A DNA stretch of 64,000 bases from Hydrogenispora ethanolica (GTDB taxonomy: Bacteria; Bacillota; UBA4882; UBA8346). Shown here in pieces: positions 50,063 through 59,391 of this stretch (within the stretch, counting starts at the first letter, position 1; each line of letters opens with the position of its first letter). The notes under the pieces were generated by a model. That model worked only from the letters and a program-made list of their open reading frames with translations, searched no databases and was not told where the DNA came from. The position numbers and the translations under genes are program-made. Where the stretch lies: the NCBI RefSeq assembly GCF_004340685.1, contig NZ_SLUN01000004.1, positions 62,001 through 126,000 of the forward strand. The letters are read 5' to 3'.

Positions 50063-52270
50063 ATGGATATTTTGAACGGTTTGAATGAACCACAGCGCGA
50101 AGCGGTCTGCCATACCGAGGGGCCGCTTCTCATTTTGGCGGGGGCCGGTTCCGGCAAGACGCGGGTGCTGACCCACCGCATTGCCCGGCTGCTCTCGGAA
50201 GGAGTCGCGCCCTGGCAGGTGCTGGCGGTGACCTTTACCAACAAGGCCGCGGCCGAGATGCGGGAGCGGGTCGCCAACCTGGTGGGTCCGGCCGCCGAAG
50301 CGATCTGGGTCTCGACTTTCCACACCGCCTGCGTCCGGATCCTGCGCCAGGAGATCGAACGCCTCGGTTACGAGCGGAGCTTCGTCATCTTCGACGCCCA
50401 GGATCAGGCCACGGTCGTTAAGAACGTGCTGAAGGATCTGAATCTGAGCGAGAAGAGCTACCACCCCAAGGCGCTCCTGGCGTCGATCTCCGCCGCCAAG
50501 AACGAGCTCGTCGGGGTGGAGGAGTACGCCCGCAAAGCCGCCGACTACTGGTCCAACACCGTGGCCGAGGTCTACAAGCACTACCAGCGGAAACTCCATC
50601 AGAACAACGGGCTCGACTTTGACGACCTGATCATGCTGACGGTCCGGCTCTTCCGAGAGTTCCCGGAGGTGCTCGAGAAGTACCAGGAGCGGTTCCGCTA
50701 TATCCTGGTGGACGAGTACCAGGATACTAACCACGCCCAGTACGTGCTGGTGACCTTGCTGGCCGCCAAGTACCAGAATCTCTGCGTGGTCGGGGACGAC
50801 GACCAGTCGATCTACAGCTTCCGGAGCGCCGACATCCGAAACATCCTCGAGTTCGAGCGGGACTTTCCCCAGACCCACATCATCAAGCTGGAGCAGAATT
50901 ACCGCTCCACCCAGAATATCTTGAACGCCGCCAACGAGGTGATCAAGAACAACCGGGGCCGCCGGCCCAAGCGGCTCTGGACCGAGAACCGGGAGGGCGA
51001 CAAGCTCCTTTTGTACCGGGCCGACGATGAACGGGAAGAGGCCTGGTTCGTGGCGGAAGAGATCAACCGGCTGGTCAAGGAGGAAGGCTACCACTACAGC
51101 GACTTCGCCCTCTTGTACCGGACCAACGCCCAGTCGCGCAGCTTTGAAGAAGCGCTGATCCAGCGCGGTCTGCCCTACCGGGTGCTCGGCGGCTTGCGCT
51201 TCTATGAGCGGAAAGAGATCAAGGACATCCTCGCCTATTTGCGGCTGGTCTACAATCCGGCCGACCGGCTGAGCCTGGGCCGGGTGATCAATGTCCCGAA
51301 ACGGGGCATCGGCGACGCCAGTTACGAACGGTTCCTGTTCTTCCTGGACGATAACAACTACGCGGTCCTCGAAGGCGCCGATCATCTCGAGGAGATTCCC
51401 AGCCTCACCTCGCGGGCCTTGAAACCGCTGGCGGCTTTCTTCAAGCTGCTGGCCGGATGGGTGGCCCAGCGGGAGGCCCTCGGCGTGAAAGAGCTGGCCG
51501 AGCTGATCCTGGAGGAGAGCGGCTACCTGCAGGAGTTGCGGAACGAGGGGAGCATCGAGTCCCAGAGCCGCCTGGAGAACCTCGACCAATTCATCTCCCT
51601 GACGGTGGAGTTCGAACAGAACAGCGACGATAAGAGTCTGGCCGCCTTCCTGGAGACCGTCGCCCTGGTGGCCGACGTCGATAATTACGAGGCCGACGCC
51701 GACGCGCTGGTCCTGATGACGCTGCACTCCGCCAAGGGCCTGGAGTTCCCGGTGGTCTTCCTGGTCGGCCTGGAGGAAGGGCTCTTCCCGCACAGCCGCT
51801 CGCTGATGGAAACCAACGAGCTGGAGGAGGAGCGCCGCCTCTGTTACGTGGGGATCACTCGCGCCCGGCGCCGCCTCTACCTCAGCCATGCCAATATGCG
51901 GACCGTCTACGGCAGCACCAGCGTCTCGGTGCCGTCGCGCTTCCTGCTGGAGTTGCCCAAAGCGAGCGTGGTCAATCTGAAAGGCGCCAACCGCCCCGGC
52001 CATTCGGGCGCGGCCCAGCCGGCGCCGCAACCGGCCGGCCTCGCGAACCGCACCGGCCGGGCCCAAGCCGGCGGGCAGCCGGCCGGCCGCGCCGCCAGCG
52101 ATCCGGCGGCGATCCGGGTGGGGGTCAAAGTGCGCCATGCCAAATGGGGCATCGGCACGGTGGTCACCAAAGAGGGCAACGGGGGGGACGCCCAGGTCAA
52201 AGTGGCCTTCCCCGGCCTCGGCATCAAGTCGTTGATCCTGGCTTACGCCAACCTGGAATTGGTGGAGTGA
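50063..52270 (+). CDS. pcrA: ATP-dependent DNA helicase PcrA/UvrD
   Basis: 735-aa superfamily 1A helicase that unwinds DNA 3' to 5' in repair and plasmid replication. Motifs: LAGAGSGKTRVLTHRI (I), VTFTNKAAAEM (Ia), DEYQDTNHAQY (II), GDDDQSIYSFR (III), YRSTQNIL (IV), LMTLHSAKGLEFPVVF (V) and VGITRARRRLYL (VI). The C-terminus VKVRHAKWGIGTVV is the Tudor-like PcrA end. ATG 50063 begins the fold. A very long minus-strand frame opposite it is a composition artefact. Confidence 0.97.
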   Translation: MDILNGLNEPQREAVCHTEGPLLILAGAGSGKTRVLTHRIARLLSEGVAPWQVLAVTFTNKAAAEMRERVANLVGPAAEAIWVSTFHTACVRILRQEIERLGYERSFVIFDAQDQATVVKNVLKDLNLSEKSYHPKALLASISAAKNELVGVEEYARKAADYWSNTVAEVYKHYQRKLHQNNGLDFDDLIMLTVRLFREFPEVLEKYQERFRYILVDEYQDTNHAQYVLVTLLAAKYQNLCVVGDDDQSIYSFRSADIRNILEFERDFPQTHIIKLEQNYRSTQNILNAANEVIKNNRGRRPKRLWTENREGDKLLLYRADDEREEAWFVAEEINRLVKEEGYHYSDFALLYRTNAQSRSFEEALIQRGLPYRVLGGLRFYERKEIKDILAYLRLVYNPADRLSLGRVINVPKRGIGDASYERFLFFLDDNNYAVLEGADHLEEIPSLTSRALKPLAAFFKLLAGWVAQREALGVKELAELILEESGYLQELRNEGSIESQSRLENLDQFISLTVEFEQNSDDKSLAAFLETVALVADVDNYEADADALVLMTLHSAKGLEFPVVFLVGLEEGLFPHSRSLMETNELEEERRLCYVGITRARRRLYLSHANMRTVYGSTSVSVPSRFLLELPKASVVNLKGANRPGHSGAAQPAPQPAGLANRTGRAQAGGQPAGRAASDPAAIRVGVKVRHAKWGIGTVVTKEGNGGDAQVKVAFPGLGIKSLILAYANLELVE

Positions 52271-52363
52271 GGCCCGGCAAAAGATTCTACATCTTTTTAA
52301 GCAGCATTTGGCAGGAAACGCCGCCCGAGGGTAGAATGATCAACCCGAAAGGCGGCGAATTTT

Positions 52364-54280
52364 TTGGCCAAGAGACCATCGTGGCTGATTTTGATGACCG
52401 GCCTGATCGCCATCTGCCTGGTGCTGTTGGCGGGAGGGGGCGCGCGGGCCGAGGACGGCGGCTTGCTGCGGGTGACCCTGGACGGCAAGGCTTTGGACCC
52501 GGAGATCGGCGTCCGGATCGGCGAGAACGGCGTTCGTTTTATCAATCTGCCCTTTCTGAATCAATATTTACATATCAATAGCGACTGGGATCCCGACAAA
52601 GGCGAGATTTACCTCCGTTTCGGCAAACTGACGCTGCTGTTGTTCGAGGACGATCCGCAGTACTCCGTGAACGGCGAGACCCGCCGCCTGGCGGCGGCCC
52701 CTTTTGAAGCGGAGAACCAGCTGTGGGTGCCGCTGGAATTCATCGAGCATCTGGGCCTGGCCGTCAAGAGCCAGGACGAGCGGAGTGTCGCCCTGGCCTG
52801 GTCCGCCAGTTTCCTGCTGGGCCTGGAGCGCGTTCAATATCAGGACCGGCCGGCTTTTATGCTGCTCGGCGCCAAGCCGCTGACCATCAAGAGTTTCCTG
52901 TTAACCGGCCCGGACCGGCTGGTCGTCGACCTGCCGGGCGTCCAGGCCCATCCGGCCTTTGACAGCGCGGTGGCGGAGAATCCCATGGTCAAAAGGGTCC
53001 GTTTCAGCCCCAACGGCGACGGCTTGCGGGTGGTCTTCGATCTGAACCGGCTCAGCGGCTACCAGATCATTCAGGAGCCCGGCTCCAACCAGGCGACGAT
53101 CGTCCTGAATTATCTGGTGGAGGCGATCGATTTCTTCCAAAATGGCCCGGAACGGAAGGTCTATATCAAGTCAAACTATCCCGCCCGCTATCAGGTCTCC
53201 ACTTTCGACCATCCCAGCCGGCTGGTGGTGGACCTGGCCGGCGCGACGCTGGTGGGAAACAACCGGCCCATCCCGGGCGACGGCCGGTGGATCAAAGCCG
53301 TGCGGATGAGCCAGTTCAATCCGGATACGGTCCGGGTGGTGCTGGACCTGGTGACGCCGACTCATTGTTTCGTGATCCGTTCCCGGACCCACCCCAATTG
53401 GCTGGAGATCCGGACGGTGCAGAATATTACCGCCGTCTCCTGGTCGGAGGAGAAGGACGGCGGCCGCCTGACGATCACCGGCGACGGGGAATTGGTCGAA
53501 GCCATCCGCAAGTTGAAAGATCCCCAACGGCTCCAGGTCGACCTGAATTTTAGCCGCCCCGCCGCCGCTCTCAAACTGCCCGCCATCCAGAACGAGCAGG
53601 TGAAAGGGGTCAAGCTTATCCCGCTCAATGCCACTGCGCTCCGGCTGGAGATCAGCTTGAACTATTTCGTGGGCTATCAGCCCCAGTTTTCGGCCGACCG
53701 CCGCCAGCTCGCCATCAGTTTCCGGCGTTCGCCGGTGATCGGCAAAACGGTGGTGCTGGATCCCGGCCACGGCGGCGTGGATTCCGGCGCCTCCGGCCGC
53801 CAGGGGACGCGCGAGAAAGACGTGGTGCTGGAGGTCGGGCTGCGGCTGCGGGAACTCTTGGAGGACGCCGGGGCGCACGTGGTGATGACCCGGAGCGACG
53901 ACACCTTTATCAGCCTGTATGAGCGCCCCTTTTTGGCCAATTATCTCTTCAGCGATCTCTTCATCAGCATTCACGCCAACAGCAGCCCCAATTTCCAGAC
54001 GCAAGGGGTCGAGGTCTATCATTATGCGGGCCGTTCCGACTCACAACATTTGGCCAAGTCGGTCCTGGACAACCTGGTGCGCGGCACGCAGCTAAACAAT
54101 TTGGGCGTGAAATATAATGATTTCATCGTGATCCGGGAGGCCCAGATGCCGGGAATCCTGATCGAACTGGGCTTTTTATCGAACTTTCAGGAAGAGACGA
54201 CCTTGCGCAGCAGTGAGTATAAGGAAAAAGCGGCCGCGGCGATCCTGGCCGGGATCGTCGATTATTACCAGAAGGGCTAA
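52364..54280 (+). CDS. N-acetylmuramoyl-L-alanine amidase with AMIN domains
   Basis: 638-aa exported cell-wall amidase. The signal peptide (WLILMTGLIAICLVLLAGGGARA) is followed by a copper-amine-oxidase-N-like wall domain, AMIN-type repeats (for example DRLVVDLPGVQAHPAF and SRLVVDLAGATLVG) and a C-terminal Amidase_3 domain. Zinc ligands and catalytic Glu are in VLDPGHGGVDSG, ISIHANSSP and PGILIELGFLSN. It cuts the bond between N-acetylmuramate and L-alanine in cell separation or sporulation. The start is TTG 52364, with a weak AAAGGCGG site. In diderm bacteria this architecture (AmiC-like) is also used in outer-membrane-linked division. Confidence 0.92.
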   Translation: MAKRPSWLILMTGLIAICLVLLAGGGARAEDGGLLRVTLDGKALDPEIGVRIGENGVRFINLPFLNQYLHINSDWDPDKGEIYLRFGKLTLLLFEDDPQYSVNGETRRLAAAPFEAENQLWVPLEFIEHLGLAVKSQDERSVALAWSASFLLGLERVQYQDRPAFMLLGAKPLTIKSFLLTGPDRLVVDLPGVQAHPAFDSAVAENPMVKRVRFSPNGDGLRVVFDLNRLSGYQIIQEPGSNQATIVLNYLVEAIDFFQNGPERKVYIKSNYPARYQVSTFDHPSRLVVDLAGATLVGNNRPIPGDGRWIKAVRMSQFNPDTVRVVLDLVTPTHCFVIRSRTHPNWLEIRTVQNITAVSWSEEKDGGRLTITGDGELVEAIRKLKDPQRLQVDLNFSRPAAALKLPAIQNEQVKGVKLIPLNATALRLEISLNYFVGYQPQFSADRRQLAISFRRSPVIGKTVVLDPGHGGVDSGASGRQGTREKDVVLEVGLRLRELLEDAGAHVVMTRSDDTFISLYERPFLANYLFSDLFISIHANSSPNFQTQGVEVYHYAGRSDSQHLAKSVLDNLVRGTQLNNLGVKYNDFIVIREAQMPGILIELGFLSNFQEETTLRSSEYKEKAAAAILAGIVDYYQKG

Positions 54281-54300
54281 AGCGGATCGGAAACGTAATG

Positions 54301-54329
54301 ATTCGCGGCCGCGAATATCATACTATAAT
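54301..54329 (+). promoter_or_regulatory. 16-bp palindrome and -10 before the M42 gene
   Basis: ATTCGCGGCCGCGAAT (54301-54316) is a perfect palindrome, followed by TATAAT (54324-54329). The palindrome occupies the -35 zone, so it may be an operator. Confidence 0.45.
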
Positions 54330-54344
54330 ATGGCGCTGATTCCG

Positions 54345-54372
54345 GTTCGCAAGACTTTATCCCATGGCTTTT
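54345..54372 (+). repeat. Repeat family A, fragment
   Basis: Carries only the right arm (AAGACTTTATCCCATGGCTT) of the family A repeat, matching the ends of copies at 15825, 23227 and 44271. It abuts the translation start region of the M42 gene. Confidence 0.7.
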
Positions 54373-54391
54373 GAGAGAGGATGATTTTCCA

Positions 54392-55468
54392 GTGGTGGAT
54401 CTATCGCGATTGGCGGCGGAGTTGTCGAACGCTTTTGGACCGTCGGGGTTTGAGGGGGAGGTCCGGGACGTCTTCCGGAACTGGCTGACCGGCCGGGCCG
54501 AAATCACCTATGACAATCTGGGGGGAATCATGGCCTGGCGGCGCGGCGCTTCCGAGACTCCCAAGATATTGCTGGCCGCGCATCTGGATGAGGTGGGGCT
54601 CCTGGTCCGGGGCATTTTGCCCGGCGGCTGTCTCAGGGCGGTTCCATTGGGCGGCTGGTGGCCGCCGACCCTGCTCGCGCAGCGGGTGGTGGTCCGTTCG
54701 GCGGGCGGCGATCATTTCGGAATCATCGGCGCCAAACCCCCGCATTTTCTGGGCGAGGATGAAAAGAACCGTCCCTTGCGGTGGGGCGATCTCTATATCG
54801 ATGTCGGCGCCACCAGCGCCGCCGAAGTGGCGGACCTGGGCATCGCGGTGGGCGATCCGGTCGTGCCGGCGGTGGCAGCGAGCCCGCTGGGGCTGGCCGG
54901 GACCATCGTCGGCAAGGCCTTTGACAACCGGATCGGCTGCGCCGCGGTGATCGCCACGTTATTGGAGTTGCGCGGGGATCACCCGAATCTGGTGATCGGC
55001 TCCGGCACGGTCCAGGAAGAAAACGGCGCCCGCGGCGCCCGCACCTTGGCCTCTTTGGTCCAACCCGATCTCTGCCTGGTGCTTGAGGGCCCTCCGGCCG
55101 ATGATTTTCCGGACGCGGGCGCGATCGTCCAGGGGAAAATGGGTGGCGGACCGCAGATCCGCTTCTATGATCCGTCGATGATCGCCAACCAGGCATTGGC
55201 GAAACTGGCGGTGGCGCAAGCTCAGAGACTCGGGCTTCCCTACCAGGTGACGGTGCGGGAGAGCGGCGGCACCGACGGCAGCGCGATCCAAGTACAGACC
55301 GTCGGCGGCGTGCCCACCCTGGTGATCGGGATACCGGTCCGGTACGCGCACAGTCCCCAGAGCATAGTGCGGCTCAGCGACTTGGAAGCCACGATTCAAC
55401 TCGTCGGAGCGTTGTTGGGAGTCCTGGACGAAGCGACCGTGGATCGTTTGAAGCAGCAGCCCTGGTAA
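54392..55468 (+). CDS. M42 family metallopeptidase
   Basis: 358-aa cocatalytic zinc aminopeptidase/endoglucanase-family protein (TET/FrvX type). Zinc ligands are in LLAAHLDEVGLLVR (H and D), GKAFDNRIGCAA (D), VQEENGARGA (catalytic E-E), LVLEGPP and VRYAHSPQSIV (H). GTG 54392 or 54395 follows GAGAGGATG, at a better spacing than a TTG at 54371 inside the repeat. These peptidases digest small peptides in the cytoplasm. A terminator follows. Confidence 0.93.
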   Translation: MVDLSRLAAELSNAFGPSGFEGEVRDVFRNWLTGRAEITYDNLGGIMAWRRGASETPKILLAAHLDEVGLLVRGILPGGCLRAVPLGGWWPPTLLAQRVVVRSAGGDHFGIIGAKPPHFLGEDEKNRPLRWGDLYIDVGATSAAEVADLGIAVGDPVVPAVAASPLGLAGTIVGKAFDNRIGCAAVIATLLELRGDHPNLVIGSGTVQEENGARGARTLASLVQPDLCLVLEGPPADDFPDAGAIVQGKMGGGPQIRFYDPSMIANQALAKLAVAQAQRLGLPYQVTVRESGGTDGSAIQVQTVGGVPTLVIGIPVRYAHSPQSIVRLSDLEATIQLVGALLGVLDEATVDRLKQQPW

Positions 55469-55531
55469 GGAAAGTCCGCTGCGCCCGAATGCCAAACCTT
55501 CGTCACGCCCAAGCAACCGGCCGCTAAAATG

Positions 55532-55562
55532 AACCTCACCCGGGAATCCGGGTGAGGTTTGA
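55532..55562 (+). terminator. Intrinsic terminator of the M42 gene
   Basis: AACCTCACCCGG-GAAT-CCGGGTGAGGTT followed by a short T-run. Confidence 0.8.
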
Positions 55563-55667
55563 TCCGCCCGCCCGCGCTCGACGCGGGAGCCGAGAAAGTT
55601 GTCGCAACCGGTCAACAAAGCTGGACGAAGCCGATCGAATGGTTTATAATGAAGTGATTAAGGCTAT

Positions 55668-55846
55668 ATAGGATGAAATAAATTTCTTAAATAAGATTTG
55701 CATTCCTAAGGCCGAATGCAAATGGAATCAAAACGGAATTTATTTCATCCTATTACAGCGGTAATAAGTTGAATTAAATTCCTTAATTTATCCTTCATGG
55801 CCGGCTTTAGGGACATGATGCATAATAGAAATTTAATTCAACTTAT
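55668..55846 (+). mobile_element. Two-hairpin miniature element (family B), copy 2
   Basis: 179 bp, same orientation and about 90% identical to 48733-48910, again with AT on both flanks. All stems are kept: P1 55668-55683 / 55738-55753, inner stem ATTTGCATTC / GAATGCAAAT, linker ATTAC / GTAAT, P3 55764-55780 / 55830-55846. Loop 1 is CTAAGGCC and loop 2 keeps GGCTTTAG (55803-55810), so pairing holds through one G-T (G-U in RNA) wobble. Changes lie mainly in unpaired stretches. A TATAAT at 55645-55650 precedes it, so the element would be in the leader RNA of the OTC-family gene. Confidence 0.88.
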
Positions 55847-55982
55847 ATAGTAATTTAAGGAAAAAACTTACCCCGAGGGTTATTCCGATATGCTTACCGC
55901 TGGACTGGAAGGGAGCGGCCGCTTCCGCCGGGCTGCAGGAGGGCCGGTAGTAGCCGGGGCTTCAATTAAAGGAGCGATGCAA

Positions 55983-56906
55983 GTGACCGTCAAACACATG
56001 TCGAACTTCAAAAACTGGACCGGGCCGGAACTGAAGGAACTGCTCGATCTGGCGCTGCGGGTGAAGCGGAATCAACCGCAATATTGGAAAGCCCTCGACC
56101 ATCTGACCCTGGGGATGATCTTTCAAAAAACCTCCACCCGGACCCGGGTCTCTTTCGAAGTCGCCATGACCCAATTGGGCGGGCACGCCATCTACATGGA
56201 CTGGCGCAGCACCAATCTGGTCCTGGCCGAGATGAAAGACGAGATTCGTTATCTCTCCCGCAATGTCGACGCGATCATGGCCCGGGTGCTCACCTTCGAA
56301 CAGGTTCAAGAGATGGCCAATTATTCGCGGGTACCGGTGATCAACGGTTGCGACAATAAATTCCACCCCACCCAGGCGCTGGCCGATTTTCTGACCGTAC
56401 TGGAGCACCGGGGCACGCTGGAAGGGATCAACCTCGTTTATGTCGGCATTCATAACAATGTCGCCAACTCGCTGATCGAAGGCGGTACCAAGCTGGGGAT
56501 GAAGATTACCATGGTCACCCCGGAGATCAATGAAGCCAGTCTGGACCAGGAGATTCTGGACGAAGCCGCCGCCACCGGGTTGTATGAGCGGACCCTCGAC
56601 CTGCCAGCGGCCGTGGCCAAGGCCGATGTGGTCTATACGGATACCTGGGTGGATATGGAGTTTTTCATGGATCCGAAGTTCGAGGCGGAGAAGCAGCGCC
56701 GGATCGAGAAGATGCTGCCGTATCAGCTCAATGAGGAGCTGCTGAAGGAGAGCAAGGCGCTGATCATGCATGATATGCCGATTCATCCGGACTACGAGAT
56801 CACCCGCGGCGTGATTGAGCATCCCAACGCGGTCATCTTTGACCAGGCTGAAAACCGCTTGCACGCCGAGAAAGCGGTGTTGCTGAAAGTATTGGGAAAA
56901 GCGTAA
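55983..56906 (+). CDS. Ornithine carbamoyltransferase-family enzyme, variant substrate loop
   Basis: About 307-aa carbamoyltransferase. Carbamoyl-phosphate loop QKTSTRTRVSFEVAM (STRTR), HPTQALADFLTV, TDTWVDM and AENRLHAEKAVLLKVL are conserved, so the carbamoyl transfer chemistry should work. The ornithine-binding HCLP motif is replaced by HDMPIHPDYEI and GDGNN reads VGIHNNVANSL, so the amino-acid substrate may not be ornithine. AAAGGAG lies 2 nt before ATG 55977 and 8 nt before GTG 55983, which favours the GTG. No other arg gene is close. Its leader would contain element B copy 2. Confidence 0.83.
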   Translation: MTVKHMSNFKNWTGPELKELLDLALRVKRNQPQYWKALDHLTLGMIFQKTSTRTRVSFEVAMTQLGGHAIYMDWRSTNLVLAEMKDEIRYLSRNVDAIMARVLTFEQVQEMANYSRVPVINGCDNKFHPTQALADFLTVLEHRGTLEGINLVYVGIHNNVANSLIEGGTKLGMKITMVTPEINEASLDQEILDEAAATGLYERTLDLPAAVAKADVVYTDTWVDMEFFMDPKFEAEKQRRIEKMLPYQLNEELLKESKALIMHDMPIHPDYEITRGVIEHPNAVIFDQAENRLHAEKAVLLKVLGKA

Positions 56907-57127
56907 GCCGGTTCTGAGCGCCGGGATGGCCTTGGCCGCCGGACTCAACCCGGACTGGAATGAGGATGGGTCACGGCCGGTCCGCAGCGGGAAAAGAATC
57001 AGCTCAGCCGCGCGCGGGTCCCTCGCTGGCATCCGGTACGGGACCTGCTGCGAGCGCATTCAGCACCATGGCGCCAAAGGCGATGAACCCGCCGTTCTTC
57101 GTTAACCGAAAGGAAGATGCATTCAAG

Positions 57128-57973
57128 ATGATACGCGAAGTGACCACGGAGCAGATTATCCGGCTGGTGGCGGAGCTTTGCCAGGAATCCAACCGGATCT
57201 TGGGCCCGGACATCCAGCGCGCTTTGGAAAAAGCGTTGGAGCGTGAAGAATCGCCAACCGGCCGCGCCTGCCTGGCGGGGCTGATCGAGAATGCGGCGAT
57301 CGCCCGGACCGAGCAGTTGCCGATCTGTCAGGATACCGGCATGGCGGTAATCTTTGTCGATTACGGCCAGGAGGTTCACGTCAGCGGCGGCGATTTTACC
57401 GAAGCCATTCACGAGGGAGTCCGCCGCGGCTATCGAGAGGGTTTCCTGCGCAAATCGGTGGTGGGCGATCCATTTCAACGCGTCAATACCGGGGATAATA
57501 CTCCGGCGATCCTGCATACCCGGATCGTCCCGGGAGACCGGCTGACGATCACCGTGGCGCCGAAAGGTTTCGGCAGCGAGAACATGAGCCGTCTGGTCAT
57601 GCTCACGCCGGCTCAGGGATTGGCGGCGGCGAAAGAGTTTATCGTCGAGGCCGTCAGCCAGGCCGGGGCGAATCCGTGTCCGCCGCTGGTGATCGGAGTC
57701 GGGATCGGCGGCACCATGGAATATGCCGCGCTGCTTGCCAAACGGGCGTTGTTGCGGGAAGTGGGTTCGGTCAACCCCCGTTCCGATCTGGCGCTGCTGG
57801 AGGAGGAGTTGCTGGAGCGCATCAACCAACTGGGGATCGGGCCGCAGGGATTGGGCGGACGCTGTACCGCGCTGGCGGTCCATCTGGAGACCTATCCGAC
57901 GCATATCGCCGGGCTGCCGGTGGCTGTCAATATCTCATGCCATGTTACCCGCCATCGGAGCGGGATTCTATAA
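57128..57973 (+). CDS. Class I fumarate hydratase, alpha subunit
   Basis: 281-aa iron-sulfur hydro-lyase N-terminal part (FumA-type, also tartrate dehydratase alpha). PICQDTGMAVIF, GLGGRCTALAVH and VAVNISCHVTRH carry the three [4Fe-4S] Cys; KGFGSENMSRLVMLTPAQG and GVGIGGTMEYAALLAKRALLRE form the substrate site. It needs the beta subunit encoded next, which starts 37 bp after its stop. Reversible hydration of fumarate to malate in the reductive branch is likely. ATG 57128 has AAAGGAAG upstream at a wide spacing. Confidence 0.93.
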   Translation: MIREVTTEQIIRLVAELCQESNRILGPDIQRALEKALEREESPTGRACLAGLIENAAIARTEQLPICQDTGMAVIFVDYGQEVHVSGGDFTEAIHEGVRRGYREGFLRKSVVGDPFQRVNTGDNTPAILHTRIVPGDRLTITVAPKGFGSENMSRLVMLTPAQGLAAAKEFIVEAVSQAGANPCPPLVIGVGIGGTMEYAALLAKRALLREVGSVNPRSDLALLEEELLERINQLGIGPQGLGGRCTALAVHLETYPTHIAGLPVAVNISCHVTRHRSGIL

Positions 57974-58010
57974 TCGACAAATTTATGAGGGAATATTTCC
58001 GGGAGGCCTC

Positions 58011-58577
58011 ATGGAAGCCAAACGTATCAAACTGCCGCTTTCCGAAGAAGCTATTTCACAGTTGCGGGCCGGTGAGGCGGTCCTGCTGACTGGGACGCTG
58101 CTCTCCGGGCGGGACGCGGCGCATCAGCGCCTCTGCCAACTGCTGCGGGAAGGGAAGCCGCTCCCGGTGGAGTTGGCGGGAGAGACCATTTTTTATGTCG
58201 GACCTTCGCCCACGCCGCCGGGCCGGGTGATCGGATCGGCCGGACCGACGACCAGCGGCCGGATGGATTCGTATACTCCGGCGTTACTGGAGGTCGGATT
58301 GAAAGGAATGATCGGCAAAGGCCAACGTTCGCCGGAAGTGATCGCGGCGATCCGGCGCCACCGGGCCGTTTATTTTGCGGCCATGGGCGGGGCCGGCGCG
58401 TTGATGTCCCGGGCGATCCGCCGCGCCGAGGTCATTTGTTACCCGGAGTTGGGAACGGAGGCCATCCACCGCTTGGAAGTGGTGGACTTTCCGGCCATCG
58501 TGGCCATTGACGCGTCCGGCGCCGATCTCTACCAGAGCGGCCGCGCCGCCTATTGCCGGACCGGCGTAAATCATTGA
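58011..58577 (+). CDS. Class I fumarate hydratase, beta subunit
   Basis: 188-aa C-terminal half of the split fumarase/tartrate dehydratase. GPTPP-like YVGPSPTPPGRVIGSAGPTTSGRMDSY, KGMIGKG and YFAAMGGAGALMSRAI are conserved; GTEAIHRLEVVDFPAIV ends the fold. ATG 58011 has GGGAGG 5 nt upstream. Works with the alpha subunit as one enzyme. Confidence 0.94.
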   Translation: MEAKRIKLPLSEEAISQLRAGEAVLLTGTLLSGRDAAHQRLCQLLREGKPLPVELAGETIFYVGPSPTPPGRVIGSAGPTTSGRMDSYTPALLEVGLKGMIGKGQRSPEVIAAIRRHRAVYFAAMGGAGALMSRAIRRAEVICYPELGTEAIHRLEVVDFPAIVAIDASGADLYQSGRAAYCRTGVNH

Positions 58578-58620
58578 GACAATGCAAGCCAAGAATTGAT
58601 TCGAATGTTGGAGGAGTAAA

Positions 58621-59391
58621 ATGGAACGGATAGATGGCCGACGCCATGACGAACTGCGCAAGGTAAAGATACACCGGAATTATATCATGCACGCCGAAGG
58701 GTCGGTTCTGATCGAAGTCGGCAACACCAAAGTGATTTGCACCGCCACCATTGAAGATAAAGTGCCCATCTGGCTGAAAGGCCAGGGGGTCGGCTGGATC
58801 AGCGCCGAATACGCCATGTTGCCCCGGGCCACCCCGCAGCGGAATATCCGGGAATCTTCCAAGGGAAAGGTCAGTGGCCGGACCCAGGAGATCCAGCGGC
58901 TGGTCGGGCGCTCGCTCCGGGCAGTGGTCGACCTCGGTTCGCTGGGGGAAAAAACGATTTGGCTCGATTGCGACGTGATCCAGGCCGACGGCGGCACCCG
59001 TACCGCCTCGATCACCGGCAGCTTTGTGGCCCTGGCGGACGCCATGAATAAAGTGCTGCCCGGCGAGAAACCGCTGCCCTTGTATGATTTTCTCGCCGCG
59101 ACCAGCGTCGGCATTTACGACGGCACCAAGTTATTGGATCTCTGTTACGCCGAGGATTCCCGGGTGTCGGTGGATATGAATCTGGTGACGACCGGAGCGG
59201 GCAAGATCGTCGAGGTTCAGGGCACAGCGGAAGGGAATCCGTTCTCTTGGGACGAATGTCTCGATCTGATGGAGCTGGCTCAAAAAGGAATCGGTGAATT
59301 GGTGGCGATCCAGCGGGAAGCGCTGGGGCCGATCGCCGGCCGGATCGGAGGGCTTACCCGTGCGAAAACTCGTCCTGGCCACGACGAATAA
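58621..59391 (+). CDS. rph: Ribonuclease PH
   Basis: 256-aa phosphorolytic 3'-exonuclease that trims tRNA 3' ends. Motifs: [103 protein letters not shown] and [16 protein letters not shown] 8 nt before the ATG. Overlaps the next gene by 32 bp, the common rph-rdgB pair of Bacillota. Confidence 0.97.
   Translation: MERIDGRRHDELRKVKIHRNYIMHAEGSVLIEVGNTKVICTATIEDKVPIWLKGQGVGWISAEYAMLPRATPQRNIRESSKGKVSGRTQEIQRLVGRSLRAVVDLGSLGEKTIWLDCDVIQADGGTRTASITGSFVALADAMNKVLPGEKPLPLYDFLAATSVGIYDGTKLLDLCYAEDSRVSVDMNLVTTGAGKIVEVQGTAEGNPFSWDECLDLMELAQKGIGELVAIQREALGPIAGRIGGLTRAKTRPGHDE

Noticed and set aside
49262-52138. 958-codon open frame on the minus strand opposite pcrA and the MFS gene
   Set aside because: It is antisense to motifs of PcrA that are fully conserved and has no start context. 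High GC in third positions makes long antisense frames common here.
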